Shown: positions 9,468-18,890, counted from the stretch's first letter. The stretch is DNA of 64,000 nt from Synechococcus sp. CS-1331 (GCA_025127975.1 JAHLYQ010000038.1:1-64000); one strand, 5' to 3'. Translations and numbers: made by a program. The notes: a model not told the origin generated them from the letters alone.

Positions 9468-12400
9468 ATGGCGGATACAGGACAGCTCCTCGAACTGCTG
9501 AGTTCCTTCCCCTTTCTGGCGGATCAGCCGCCCGAACAACTCGAACGACTCGCCTCCCAGGGCCAGTTGCTGCGCTTTTCGCTCGGTCAGCCGATCATTC
9601 GCCTCGCCCAGGCGCCCCAGCAGATGTTTTTCCTGCTGCAGGGAAGTGCGCGGTCGGTGGTGATGGCCTCGCGGCTGAGCAAAGGGGTGGCGACCCTGCA
9701 GCGCTTCGATGCCGGTGCGGTGATGGGCTGGACCGCCCTTAGTGCCGGGCGCAATTGGGAGACCCTGCTGGCTTCCACCGAGCTGGTTGTGTTGGCCTTG
9801 CCCCATGCCGCCCTGCGCCAGGAGATGGCCCAGTACCCAGCCCTGGCGCAGCGCATCGCGGTCAGTGTCAATCCAGCCGAGCTATTCGCGGTGCTCGATG
9901 CCTACCTGCAGGAGTACCCGCGGGCCCTCTCCGATGAGGTAGTCGAGGCGGCAGTCAAGCTCGCCGACAGCACAAGGGCCGTCAGCCTGACGCCGGAGCA
10001 GCTGGAGCAGACGTCTTTTCCGGCCGAGCGTCTCTGGCTGGTGGCGGCAGGCGGCCTGCCGCTGGGCACGGCCCTGCCCAGCAAGGTTGCAGCTGAGAGG
10101 GAGCCATTATTGCGGGTGCTCGGCATCAATCGACAGGAGCTAGAGCGCCTGCTCGATCCGCCGCCCCCCGACGAGGCGGCCACCGTATCGGTGTCGCCGC
10201 CCCCGGGCTGGGAAAGCCTGCTGCTGGAACGCTGGGAGGAGCAGCGCCAAAAGCTTGAGGAGGGTGCTATTGCCGCCGCTCCCGACCTGCTTTTAAGCGA
10301 GTCTGAGGAACCCCTCGACGACAACCGGCGCGATCCTTCCTCCTATCCCTGGCATCGCGGTGTCGGTCCGTTGGAGTCGCCGATTTCAGCTTTCCGCATG
10401 CTCAGCGATCACCTCGGGTTGCCCTTTCGACGTGAGCTGCTGCGTCGTGTCTTCACCGATCAGGTGAAGACACGACGCAGCGAGGCCTCCCTGGCACTGG
10501 CCGGGGCCGTGGCCGAATCCATCGGTCTGCAGACCCAGTTGCTAGAGATCCGCGCCGACACAATCTCTAGGCTCGATCCTCCCTTGCTGGTGCGTTGGGG
10601 TAACGGCATGGCGGTGGTTTATCGCACTTCAGCAACCAGTATTTTGCTCGGCATTCCCGCCGTTGCTAATCAAGAACTCAGCCTGGATCAGTTCAAGGAG
10701 CAATGGGGCGAGGAGGGTGAGGTTCTCACCCTGCGTGTTAACGCCCTCACGCCGCAGCGCAAGTTTGGTTTCCGCTGGTTCCTGCCGGCTTTGCAGCAGC
10801 ACCGCACCGTATTGCTGGAAGTCTTGCTAGCCAGCTTTTTCGTGCAGCTGTTCGGCCTGGTTAACCCCCTGCTGATTCAGCAGGTGATCGACAAGGTGAT
10901 CATCAACAACAGCCCTAGCGCCCTAGGCGTGCTCGGCACCCTGCTGGTGGTGTTTGCCGTCTTTGAGGGTCTGCTGCTCTGCCTGCGCACCTTTTTGTTC
11001 GCGGACACAACTAATCGCATTGATCTTGCCCTCGGTACGCAGATCATTGACCATCTACTGCGCTTACCGCTCACCTATTTCGACCGCCGTCCGGTTGGGG
11101 AGGTCAGCAACCGGATCAGCGAACTCGAGAAGATCCGCTCCTTCCTTACCGGCACGGCCCTCACCACCATCCTTGATGCTGTATTCGCACTGCTGTATAT
11201 AATTGTGATGGTGATCTACAGCTGGCAGCTCACTCTGCTGACGCTGGCAGTAATTCCAGTGCTGGTTGCACTCACCCTTACGGTATCGCCGCTGGTGCGC
11301 AATCAGCTGCAAAGCCGTGCCGTCGCCAATGCCCGCACCCAGAGCCACCTGGTGGAGGTGCTGAGCAGCATGATGACGGTTAAGGCCCAGAACATTGAAT
11401 TGCGCAGTCGCTGGAAGTGGCAAGACCTTTATACGGATTTTGTGGCCGAGGGTTTCGACAACACCCTGCTGAGCACCACTGCAAACACCTTTAGTGCCTT
11501 CCTTAATAAATTATCGAGTCTGCTGGTGATCTGGGGTGGTGCAGCCCTGGTGCTCAATGGAGAACTCAGCCTCGGTGAATTGATCGCCTTCCGGATCATC
11601 GCCGGTTACGTCACTGGCCCCTTGCTACGAATGACCTCCATCTGGCAAACCGTGCAGGAAACGGCCCTTTCTTTAGAGCGTCTCAGTGATGTGATCGACC
11701 ACCCGCAGGAGGCGCCTGAAGACAACTCCAGCCGCATCATCATGCCGCCTATCAATGGAGAGATCAGCTTCCAGAATATTCAATTTCGCTACAAGCCTTC
11801 CTCTCCGTTGCTGCTGAAGGATGTCTCGCTAACCATTCCCCAGGGCAAGTTTGTGGCTGTGGTGGGTACGAGCGGTTCGGGTAAAAGCACCCTCACCAAA
11901 CTGGTGGCTCGTCTTTACAACCCAGAGGGTGGCACCGTGCTGGTGGATGGTATCGATATCGCCAAGGTGGAGCTCTATTCCCTCAGGCGCCAGATCGGCA
12001 TCGTTCCCCAAGACACGGTGCTTTTTGATGGCTCGGTGGAGGAAAACATCACCCTCACCAACCCGGAAGCCACCAGCGACGAGATCATCGAGGCAGCCAC
12101 GATCGCTGCCGCCCACGATTTCATCATGGGCTTGCCGGCCGGCTATTCCACCCAGGTGGGCGAGCGGGGCAGCGGCCTCTCCGGTGGCCAGCGGCAGCGC
12201 ATTGCCATCGCACGCACCATCCTGCAGAAGCCGCGGATGCTGATCATGGATGAGGCCACCTCCGCCCTCGATTACCAAACCGAGCGCGTGGTCAGCGACA
12301 ACCTGATGCAAGCCCTGCGCGGTTGCACCGTGCTGTTCATCACCCATCGCCTCTCCTCGATTGTTAATGCTGATCTGATCGTCTGCATGGGCAATGGCGC

Positions 12401-12560
12401 CGTGCTTGAGGTCGGTTCCCATCAGCAGCTGATGGCTTCGCGGGGCCCTTACTACGTCCTCTTTCGTCAGCAGGGCCGCTCCTCCTCTTCCTCCTCTTCC
12501 AGCGGCACACCCCCAATCGCCAAGGTGGGCCTGCCAATCAATTACGCCGTCGGCACCTGA
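9468..12560 (+). CDS. Type I secretion ABC exporter with CRP-like and C39-like domains
   Basis: 1030 residues. Residues about 1-130 resemble a cyclic-nucleotide-binding (CRP-like) cupin, followed by a linker (about 130-290). Residues about 290-420 are a C39-like domain without the catalytic Cys and His, as in HlyB-type exporters. Residues about 435-720 form the membrane domain. The ATPase domain has Walker A GTSGSGKST near 799, LSGGQ at 904-908, Walker B ending in D928/E929 and the switch His960. A run of eight serines and a short tail end the protein. It should power export of unfolded repeat proteins through the inner membrane, together with the downstream HlyD protein and an outer-membrane TolC not present in the window. 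Whether the CRP-like domain binds a nucleotide is uncertain, because the phosphate-binding motif is atypical. Confidence 0.9.
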   Translation: MADTGQLLELLSSFPFLADQPPEQLERLASQGQLLRFSLGQPIIRLAQAPQQMFFLLQGSARSVVMASRLSKGVATLQRFDAGAVMGWTALSAGRNWETLLASTELVVLALPHAALRQEMAQYPALAQRIAVSVNPAELFAVLDAYLQEYPRALSDEVVEAAVKLADSTRAVSLTPEQLEQTSFPAERLWLVAAGGLPLGTALPSKVAAEREPLLRVLGINRQELERLLDPPPPDEAATVSVSPPPGWESLLLERWEEQRQKLEEGAIAAAPDLLLSESEEPLDDNRRDPSSYPWHRGVGPLESPISAFRMLSDHLGLPFRRELLRRVFTDQVKTRRSEASLALAGAVAESIGLQTQLLEIRADTISRLDPPLLVRWGNGMAVVYRTSATSILLGIPAVANQELSLDQFKEQWGEEGEVLTLRVNALTPQRKFGFRWFLPALQQHRTVLLEVLLASFFVQLFGLVNPLLIQQVIDKVIINNSPSALGVLGTLLVVFAVFEGLLLCLRTFLFADTTNRIDLALGTQIIDHLLRLPLTYFDRRPVGEVSNRISELEKIRSFLTGTALTTILDAVFALLYIIVMVIYSWQLTLLTLAVIPVLVALTLTVSPLVRNQLQSRAVANARTQSHLVEVLSSMMTVKAQNIELRSRWKWQDLYTDFVAEGFDNTLLSTTANTFSAFLNKLSSLLVIWGGAALVLNGELSLGELIAFRIIAGYVTGPLLRMTSIWQTVQETALSLERLSDVIDHPQEAPEDNSSRIIMPPINGEISFQNIQFRYKPSSPLLLKDVSLTIPQGKFVAVVGTSGSGKSTLTKLVARLYNPEGGTVLVDGIDIAKVELYSLRRQIGIVPQDTVLFDGSVEENITLTNPEATSDEIIEAATIAAAHDFIMGLPAGYSTQVGERGSGLSGGQRQRIAIARTILQKPRMLIMDEATSALDYQTERVVSDNLMQALRGCTVLFITHRLSSIVNADLIVCMGNGAVLEVGSHQQLMASRGPYYVLFRQQGRSSSSSSSSGTPPIAKVGLPINYAVGT

Positions 12561-12572
12561 GACGCTTCGCCC

Positions 12573-13934
12573 GTGCCATCACCACCGCCACCTCCCACTC
12601 CAGATGCCCTGCTGGCGCCCGCCCCGCCCGCACCCCCTGATGCCGAGGCTGCCGCGGAACAACGCCCGCGCGGCTTTCGTCAGCGCCGCACCACCCTGCC
12701 CCGCAGCACCCGTGGCTGGAGCCGGGGCATCGTCTGGAGCCTGATCGGTTTGACCAGTTTTTCCGTCATTTACGGCCTGCTTGCCCGGATTGAGACCTCC
12801 GTAAACGCCAACGGCAAGCTGCGGCCAATTGGGGGTGTCACCACCATCACCGCACCGTTCAATGCCCCCGTGCTGCAGGTGCTTGTCAAGGAGGGCCAAG
12901 ATGTCAAGAAGGGTCAGCCCTTGATCGCGCTGCGCGAGCAGGCGGTGCGAAAGCAGCGCATCCACCTCGGCAACCAGCTCTCGATCTGGCAAACCCAGGC
13001 CAATCTGCTGGCCCTGAGGCTGGGGTTACCGGGAGTGCCGCCCAGCACGCCGGCGGCCAGCCGTCAGCTCAGGATAGAAAAACAGGATGTGCAGCTGCGC
13101 GTGCAGGCTGCTAGTCAGGAACTCAAACGCAGCCAGATAAATCTGGAGCAGCAGGCCTCGGATCTGCTGGCGCTGCGGCGGCGGCAGTCCATTGAAAACA
13201 ACATCACCATCCGGATGAGGCAGCTGGTCAAAGAGGGGGCGATGGCTCGTCTTGAATTGGATCGCCAGGACCAACGCATCGCTGAACTCGAAGGAACGAT
13301 CAGACGTACCGAAAAGGAACAGGAATCGGCGCGTTATCGCATCAGCGAGAGCCAGCTCAAGCAGCGTCAGATCCCAGCCGCTGAATTTAAACAGCTCTAC
13401 GCCCAATATGACAACGCCAGGCTGCAGCTTTCCTCCGCGCAGGCCAGCATTGATGATCTCAATGACCGCTTGCAACTGGGCCGGCTGATCGCACCTGTTG
13501 ACGGCAGGATCTTCAACCTAAGTGTCAAGCCGGGTGAGATTCTCAGCCCTGCTCGTCCAGCCTTGCAGCTCGTTCCCCAAAACAACCTCGATGTCGAACT
13601 CTCGGTTTCTAACCGAGACATCGGCTTCCTACTGCCTGGTATGCCGGTGGATATTCGCGTCACCTCCTTCCCCTTCACCGACTACGGCTCGCTCAAGGGA
13701 ACGATTACCCGCATCGGTGACGATGCTCTACCCGCTGATACCCAGAATCCGCAGGAGACCTTCCCGGTGAAGGTCAAAATCAACATCAATGAACTCTCTC
13801 GCAATGGCCGCACCTATCAGTTGCGAGCTGGCATGGCCGTTACGGCCTTGATTCAGCTGGGCTCGAGACCTGTCATCTCCCTGATCAGCGATCGATTTGG
13901 CGGCTTCATGGAGTCGACCCGCTCTATCCGTTAA
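12573..13934 (+). CDS. HlyD-family membrane fusion protein (type I secretion adaptor)
   Basis: 453 residues from a GTG, 12 bases after the ABC exporter stop. A Pro/Ala-rich cytoplasmic N-terminus (1-46) precedes one membrane segment (about 52-71). Next come the first half of a lipoyl/barrel-sandwich domain (VNANGKLRP, KEGQDVKKGQPL), a long coiled-coil hairpin (about 170-300), the second half (LIAPVDGRI, VKPGEIL) and a beta-barrel domain. This is the standard HlyD plan, linking the inner-membrane exporter to a TolC-type channel. Its 3' end overlaps the convergent repeat-protein gene by 11 bases. The role is well supported by architecture and by the cluster. Confidence 0.9.
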   Translation: MPSPPPPPTPDALLAPAPPAPPDAEAAAEQRPRGFRQRRTTLPRSTRGWSRGIVWSLIGLTSFSVIYGLLARIETSVNANGKLRPIGGVTTITAPFNAPVLQVLVKEGQDVKKGQPLIALREQAVRKQRIHLGNQLSIWQTQANLLALRLGLPGVPPSTPAASRQLRIEKQDVQLRVQAASQELKRSQINLEQQASDLLALRRRQSIENNITIRMRQLVKEGAMARLELDRQDQRIAELEGTIRRTEKEQESARYRISESQLKQRQIPAAEFKQLYAQYDNARLQLSSAQASIDDLNDRLQLGRLIAPVDGRIFNLSVKPGEILSPARPALQLVPQNNLDVELSVSNRDIGFLLPGMPVDIRVTSFPFTDYGSLKGTITRIGDDALPADTQNPQETFPVKVKININELSRNGRTYQLRAGMAVTALIQLGSRPVISLISDRFGGFMESTRSIR

Positions 13935-16326
13935 GGCTGTTGGCGCCTGCACTGCTTAGGGCGCTGGGCAGGTTGGCGATCACCTGACTGGTGCCGATCC
14001 CCTGGCTGCCGAGCAGATGCAGCTGGCTGCCGAATTGGCCATCCGAGGCGATCGCCAGCTGGCGAGTATCGGTGGCCATACCGGCCAGCAACTGCTCCAG
14101 GGGAGCGATCGGCAGCAGCCGGGCATCGCCAAGCCCCTCCAGACCCGATGGAGTTAGCCGCAGGAAGCTCTCCTGGCTGCCGCCGCCGGCGATGGCTTCA
14201 TTGCGCAGCCAGCCGATCGAGTCAGTGAAGCCGCCGTTGCCATCGAGGTTGGGACTGAGGTCTAGATCAACCAGATCCGGCAGACCGCTCAGACCATCCC
14301 AGAAAGATGGTGCCTGCTGCTCAAGGCCACTGAAGACCATCAGGTCACGACCGCCACCGCCGCTCACCTGGAGCCCCTGGCCAGCCCCGCTCAGCCAAGG
14401 GCTCCAGCGAAGAAACAGCAGATCGTCCCCTTCCGAGCCGTCGATGCCATCAAAGGCTCCCGAGCTGATCAGGGTGTCGCGGCCCAATCCTCCCACCACC
14501 TGCTCGAAGCCCAGCAGTGATCCGCTGCTGCCACCTCCAATGCCTGTGGCGCTGCCCCGATCTAAATCCACGTTCACCGGCAGCTTCCAGTTGCTGTACT
14601 CCAGCCGATCCAGACCCGCCCCGCCAAGCAATTGGCCAGTGAGGCTGCCATCGATGTCCAGCAGCGCCACGTCGTTACCGGATCCAAGATCCACCGATTC
14701 GATGTTCTCAAAGCGCAGACCATAGAGATTGCCCCTGTTTGGGCCACTAATCAGCAGCACCTCGCGCCGATCAGCCGCCGCCGCCTCCAGGGTGTCGAAG
14801 CCCGCCCCCCCGTCCAGCTGCCCGGCGAGCTCAAGGGTGCTGAGGCTGAAGCGATCATCACCAGCGCCGCCTTGCACCGTCCCGCCCAGTCCTGCATTGA
14901 CGATGATCGTGTTGTTGCCGTCACCCATCAGGATCCGGCTGCTGCCGCTCACCTCACCGTCCAGCCACAGGGTGTTCGAACCGCTGCCAAGATCAATAGT
15001 TGAACCGATCACGGCGCCGTTGACGCGCAGTTCATCGTCGCCACTACCCAGCCGCACCTCGGAATCGAGCAGCCCCACCCGCTCCAGCTTGATGCGGGTG
15101 AAGGGATCGTTATACAGAACCCCCAGATTGTTTTCGAGATCGGTGTCAATCATGGTCAGGATTGACACCCTGTCATTCCCACCACCGACATCCAGCAGGC
15201 TGTTCTCCAGGCCAACAGCCCGGGCATTGAGGCTGAACATCCAATTGCTGCCATCGCCAGCACTGGTAGGGGTATCGCCGAGATCAAAGCTCAGGCCGCT
15301 GGCTTGTTGGGCTGAGAGACCGGTTTGATTGGCGACGAGGTAGCCGCTGTTGATGGTGATGGTGTCATTGCCTTCCCCCAGCAGAATGCCGGAATTTTTG
15401 AGTGCCGTGGTTAATAGATCGAAGCTCAAATAGGCCTGATCACTGCCACCCAGGCCGGTGAAGGTGAGATTGGTAAGTCCTTCTAGAGCCACATAATCCG
15501 CACCCGGCACTCCCTGGATGCTGCTGTCTTGCATGCCCGTCAATTCCGAGTTCACCGTTGCTGTGGCCCTGGTGGGGGTGAACAGGCCCAGCTGGAGAAG
15601 ATCCCTGGCATTGACGATCAGGGCATCGCTGCCATTGCCGTTGAGCACCGTCGTGTTGAGCAAGCCAATGTGCTCAGCCACCAAGCTCAGATCGGCGTCA
15701 TCCAGCTCCGAAAGAGCGAAGGACTGCAGGGTGCGATCGGAATCGAGGCGCAGGCCCTGCCCCGCAGCGGCGGCGCGCAGATCGAGCAAGGTGTTTTCAA
15801 TCCCCACCTGGGTGGCGTTCTGATCAGACACGGCCTTGCCTTCCACTGTGCGGCTGCTGGCGCTGCTGACGGTGCGCACCACCACCAAGACCAGCTGCGG
15901 CAGGGGATTGACTGGGGTTGGTGGCGGTTCCGGCTGAATAGGGTCATCCCCCCCGGGTTGAAGGCCCCCCGATCGACTCGCTGGCAGCGGGCTACCACCA
16001 TTACGACTGCCGCCGAAGGCTTGACCGGCGGTCGTGCCCGGCAGCTGGGGCAACTCTGCCGCAGGCTCTTGGATGGCACCCGATATGCCAGCGGCCGGTG
16101 GCGTTTGAAATTCGCTGCCGAAGGCCTTGGCACGGCGCGTCTCGGCATCGACGTCGACGCTGTCGAGGGGGCGAATGCTGATGCCGCCAGCCTTCGCTCG
16201 AAGCCGGCCGGAATCATCTATGCCCGGATCGTCAAAGCGTCCGCCTCGGAGCGCCTGGCCCGTGCCGGCCAGTCCCTCTTCCACTAGATAAAGCAGAAGC
16301 ACGCCCAGGGCGGCGCCGGTCAGCAC
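13924..16326 (-). CDS. Second beta-strand/RTX-like repeat protein, possible secretion substrate
   Basis: 800 residues from a GTG. A hydrophobic segment (about 1-16) is followed by a Pro/Gly-rich low-complexity stretch (about 60-150), then GSGND/GGAGDD-type repeats to about 620 and a less repetitive C-terminus. I see no cysteine. A stretch near residues 500-610 (order GPNRG, LRFENIESVDLGSGND, GSLTGQLLGGAG, VNVDLDRG, GFEQVVGG) matches a module in the giant protein upstream. It converges on hlyD with an 11-base overlap, so it is not in the same transcript. The open frame continues upstream of the GTG to a TAG at 16411-16413 with protein-like sequence, so the real start may be a rarer codon. It is probably exported or surface-bound; this is inferred from composition and neighbours. 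Confidence 0.75.
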   Translation of the reverse strand: MLTGAALGVLLLYLVEEGLAGTGQALRGGRFDDPGIDDSGRLRAKAGGISIRPLDSVDVDAETRRAKAFGSEFQTPPAAGISGAIQEPAAELPQLPGTTAGQAFGGSRNGGSPLPASRSGGLQPGGDDPIQPEPPPTPVNPLPQLVLVVVRTVSSASSRTVEGKAVSDQNATQVGIENTLLDLRAAAAGQGLRLDSDRTLQSFALSELDDADLSLVAEHIGLLNTTVLNGNGSDALIVNARDLLQLGLFTPTRATATVNSELTGMQDSSIQGVPGADYVALEGLTNLTFTGLGGSDQAYLSFDLLTTALKNSGILLGEGNDTITINSGYLVANQTGLSAQQASGLSFDLGDTPTSAGDGSNWMFSLNARAVGLENSLLDVGGGNDRVSILTMIDTDLENNLGVLYNDPFTRIKLERVGLLDSEVRLGSGDDELRVNGAVIGSTIDLGSGSNTLWLDGEVSGSSRILMGDGNNTIIVNAGLGGTVQGGAGDDRFSLSTLELAGQLDGGAGFDTLEAAAADRREVLLISGPNRGNLYGLRFENIESVDLGSGNDVALLDIDGSLTGQLLGGAGLDRLEYSNWKLPVNVDLDRGSATGIGGGSSGSLLGFEQVVGGLGRDTLISSGAFDGIDGSEGDDLLFLRWSPWLSGAGQGLQVSGGGGRDLMVFSGLEQQAPSFWDGLSGLPDLVDLDLSPNLDGNGGFTDSIGWLRNEAIAGGGSQESFLRLTPSGLEGLGDARLLPIAPLEQLLAGMATDTRQLAIASDGQFGSQLHLLGSQGIGTSQVIANLPSALSSAGANSLNG

Positions 16327-16731
16327 GCCCTCGAGTGAAATGCGGCGTCCATCCTTTTTTAGGGATGCCGCATCGGCGAATTCTTGCAGACCCGACGAAA
16401 TGGAAGCTAACTAAATTTTCTTTATTCTCCGTCTCGAGCTGCGCATCAGCCGCGCAGGTACATGGATGCGTGCCGGCGCTGATGCGCCTAAACGCTGATG
16501 CGCACCTGCGCCTCCTGCCTTGGCAACAGTTAAATCCTGCTATTGTTGCTTGTTGATAAGAGTCAAATAGATCGTTCTTCGCGTCATCGATTGCGGGTCT
16601 CGCACCTGCATCGCTGCCACCGGCTTGATGTTGCAGGTGGCGTTGCTCCTGTTTTGCTATTCACTGTGGCGCAAGGTCACAGCACTCCCTGCCATTGGGC
16701 CCACGCCTATGCCTTGGTGCCCGGCTGCGAG
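16327..16731. other. 405-base stretch without a confident gene
   Basis: Lies between the GTG of the minus-strand repeat protein and the ATG chosen for the next plus-strand gene. It holds an open-frame extension of the repeat protein (to 16413) that contains an imperfect hairpin (ATGCGGC at 16340 with GCCGCAT at 16367), an AT-rich patch near 16405-16430 that may be the minus-strand promoter, and the repeat cluster 16441-16511. A plus-strand frame is also open from a TTG at 16543 into the next gene. Nothing else is recognised. Confidence 0.5.
16441..16511. repeat. Interlocking inverted and direct repeats, possible operator
   Basis: GCGCATCAGC at 16441-16450 is the inverse of two direct copies of GCTGATGCGC at 16478-16487 and 16494-16503. 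A second inverted pair, GCGCAGGT at 16452-16459 and ACCTGCGC at 16504-16511, interlocks with it. The block sits between two divergent genes, consistent with a regulator-binding region or a pseudoknot-like RNA. No known site is recognised. Confidence 0.5.
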
Positions 16732-17106
16732 ATGCCGATCAGTCGCCACTTCAGTTTCGATAGTGTTGAGCTTGAGACTTATCGCCAGCTGCATATAGAT
16801 CAATCGCTGCGTTGGCTCGATACGGAGTTCATGTTCCAATTAGCCCTCGATCAGATTCTGCGAGAGGTCGCCACCCTGCTTTCCGTTGCTTCTGGGGCGC
16901 TCAACAAGGTAGAAGTTATCGATCGTGGCCAATTGCTGCGCCACTACCTCAACGGTGATATTCCCCTCCTAGATGCCTTAATTGGCCTCTGTGGTGAGCA
17001 CTATTTGCTTCAATTTCAGCTGCAGGAAATCAAGGCGTTTCCCACACTCCACACTGATTTGCAAGACAGCCATCAGCCGATGACACCTGATTTGCTGGCT
17101 CCCTGA
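16732..17106 (+). CDS. Hypothetical protein, unrecognised
   Basis: 124 residues from ATG 16732. The frame is open further upstream to a TTG at 16543 (187 residues), but that extra part is rich in His/Arg/Cys and looks less protein-like, so I prefer the ATG. The predicted protein is mostly helical, with segments such as RWLDTEFMFQLALDQILREV and an acidic, hydrophobic middle; there is no signal peptide or membrane segment. It is convergent with ribBA (12 bases between stops) and divergent from the 800-residue repeat protein, with the repeat cluster upstream. I cannot assign a family. It could be a locus-specific regulator or chaperone, but that is speculation. Confidence 0.4.
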   Translation: MPISRHFSFDSVELETYRQLHIDQSLRWLDTEFMFQLALDQILREVATLLSVASGALNKVEVIDRGQLLRHYLNGDIPLLDALIGLCGEHYLLQFQLQEIKAFPTLHTDLQDSHQPMTPDLLAP

Positions 17107-17118
17107 GGAGAAAGTGGT

Positions 17119-18846
17119 TCAGGCTGCTCGCCACACCACAAACGCTCCAGGCTTCAGGCTCAGCCGCGGGCAGCTCTCGTTTTCGCCAGGACTGAGATCC
17201 TTCAGGTCGCGAAATTCTGGCTCAAGCGTTGCGCTGGGGTGGCTCACCCGCTGGGCATCGGGGGCGAGCAACAGCGAAAGGCGCTGGCTACCAGCCTGCT
17301 GCATCAGCTGCTGCAGGCTGGCGGCCAGATCTGCTGCGCTGAGCAGGCGGCCGTCTGGGCAGCCCAGCAGCACCGCCAGCTGCGGCTGATCGAGCAGGGC
17401 CAGCAGGCGAGGGTCGCTTTCGCGTTCAAGCAGCAGACCTTGCTCCATGGTCCAGCCGCGCAACTTATCGAAGGCTTCACTCAGAAATAGGGGGTCCCGC
17501 CTATCACTACCATCCCAGCCAAATAAAGCCGTTAGCCCGTGGTACTCCTCTTCCAGCAAGTGGCCCAACTTGATCCGCTTGGTTTGCAGGTAGGCGGCGT
17601 TGTAGTTGCCGGGGTCGATCACCAGCGGCACCCGGTCTTCCACCCGCAGGCCATAGCCGCCAAGGCCGGCGATCTTGCGCGGGTTGTTGGTGATCAGGCG
17701 CAGGCGTTGCACACCCAGATCACTGAGGATCTGGGCCCCAACTCCGTAGTTGCGCAGGTCAGCGGCAAACCCCAACCGCTCATTTGCCTCCACCGTGTCA
17801 AGGCCGCCATCCTGAAGCGAATAGGCCTTCAGCTTATTGATCAGACCAATGCCGCGCCCTTCCTGGCGGAGGTAGACCACCACGCCCTCACCTGCCGCCT
17901 CAATCATGCGCAGGGCGGCTTCGAGTTGGGGGCGGCAGTCACAGCGCAGGGAGCCGAAGGCGTCACCGGTAAGGCACTCCGAATGGACCCTCACCAACAC
18001 CGGGCCCTGGACCTGGGCTGGATGGCCTTTGACGATCGCCACATGCTCGCTGCCATCGAGCTCGTTGCGATAGCCGATGGCCCGGAAGCTGCCGAAGTCG
18101 CTGGGCAGGTCGGCCTCCGCCTGGCGGCGCACGAAGCGTTCGGTATCGAGCCGGTAGCCGATCAGGTCGGCAATACTTATGAGCCGCAATCCATGCCGCT
18201 GGGCATAGGCCGCCAGCTGGGGCAGCCGGGCCATGGAGCCATCGCTGTTCTGGATCTCACAGATCACCCCGGCCGGATATAAGCCCGCCAGGCGCGCCAG
18301 ATCAATGGCGGCTTCGGTGTGACCGGCGCGCTTGAGCACACCGCCCTGCTTGGCCCGCAGGGGAAAGATGTGGCCCGGGCGGCGCAGGTCCCTGGCTCGG
18401 GTGTGGGGGTGGATGGCCACCTGGATGGTGCGGGCACGATCGTCGGCGGAAATTCCGGTGCTGACGCCGTTCTCCGGACCCGCATCCACGCTCACCGTGA
18501 AGGCCGTCTGGTTGCTGTCGGTGTTGCGATCCACCATCAAGGGCAGATCCAGGGCGTCTAGCCGCTCGCCCTCCATGGCCAGGCAGATCAGGCCCCGGGC
18601 CTCGGTGGCCATGAAGTTGATCTGCTCGGGGGTAGCGAACTGGGCTGCGCAGATCAGATCCCCCTCGTTTTCGCGATTTTCATCGTCCACCACCACAACC
18701 GAATCCCCGTTGCGGATCGCCGCCAGGGCATCGGCAATTGAATCGAAGCGGATCCCATCGCCCAGGGAACCGGTGGGTTGGGGCGAAACGGGCTGGTCGC
18801 GCAGGAGGGTCAAGGGCGTGCCGGTGGGGCCGGGGCCCTGGCGCAA
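17119..18846 (-). CDS. ribBA: Bifunctional DHBP synthase / GTP cyclohydrolase II, C-terminally extended
   Basis: 575 residues from a TTG. The N-terminal domain (about 30-235) makes 3,4-dihydroxy-2-butanone 4-phosphate from ribulose 5-phosphate and shows the acidic [10 protein letters not shown] motif (54-63) and GHTEAAIDL. The second domain (about 240-440) opens GTP in the first step of riboflavin synthesis, with the zinc ligands in [16 protein letters not shown] and the RQEGRGIGL motif. About 130-150 further residues follow and are not part of the usual 400-residue RibBA; they include [13 protein letters not shown] and a region ending in [11 protein letters not shown]. The gene is divergent from argC with 44 bases between starts. 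No FMN riboswitch fits in that gap. The start is uncertain by some codons. Confidence 0.93.
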   Translation of the reverse strand: MRQGPGPTGTPLTLLRDQPVSPQPTGSLGDGIRFDSIADALAAIRNGDSVVVVDDENRENEGDLICAAQFATPEQINFMATEARGLICLAMEGERLDALDLPLMVDRNTDSNQTAFTVSVDAGPENGVSTGISADDRARTIQVAIHPHTRARDLRRPGHIFPLRAKQGGVLKRAGHTEAAIDLARLAGLYPAGVICEIQNSDGSMARLPQLAAYAQRHGLRLISIADLIGYRLDTERFVRRQAEADLPSDFGSFRAIGYRNELDGSEHVAIVKGHPAQVQGPVLVRVHSECLTGDAFGSLRCDCRPQLEAALRMIEAAGEGVVVYLRQEGRGIGLINKLKAYSLQDGGLDTVEANERLGFAADLRNYGVGAQILSDLGVQRLRLITNNPRKIAGLGGYGLRVEDRVPLVIDPGNYNAAYLQTKRIKLGHLLEEEYHGLTALFGWDGSDRRDPLFLSEAFDKLRGWTMEQGLLLERESDPRLLALLDQPQLAVLLGCPDGRLLSAADLAASLQQLMQQAGSQRLSLLLAPDAQRVSHPSATLEPEFRDLKDLSPGENESCPRLSLKPGAFVVWRAA

Positions 18847-18854
18847 TCATCCTT

Positions 18855-18860
18855 TATAAA
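18855..18860 (+). promoter_or_regulatory. Possible -10 element for argC
   Basis: TATAAA stands 30 bases before the argC ATG in the 44-base gap between ribBA and argC, in an otherwise GC-rich context. No good -35 is evident within the gap; it would fall inside ribBA. Confidence 0.25.
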
Positions 18861-18890
18861 TCCTGGAACGATCCGCCCACCTATCCCCCC

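Noticed and set aside
8682..12560. Lanthipeptide or bacteriocin export cassette
   Set aside because: The C39-like domain lacks the catalytic Cys and His, and no modification enzyme or precursor peptide is nearby; the repeat proteins explain the exporter.
18847..18890. FMN riboswitch upstream of ribBA
   Set aside because: Only 44 bases are available and no conserved junction pattern is seen.
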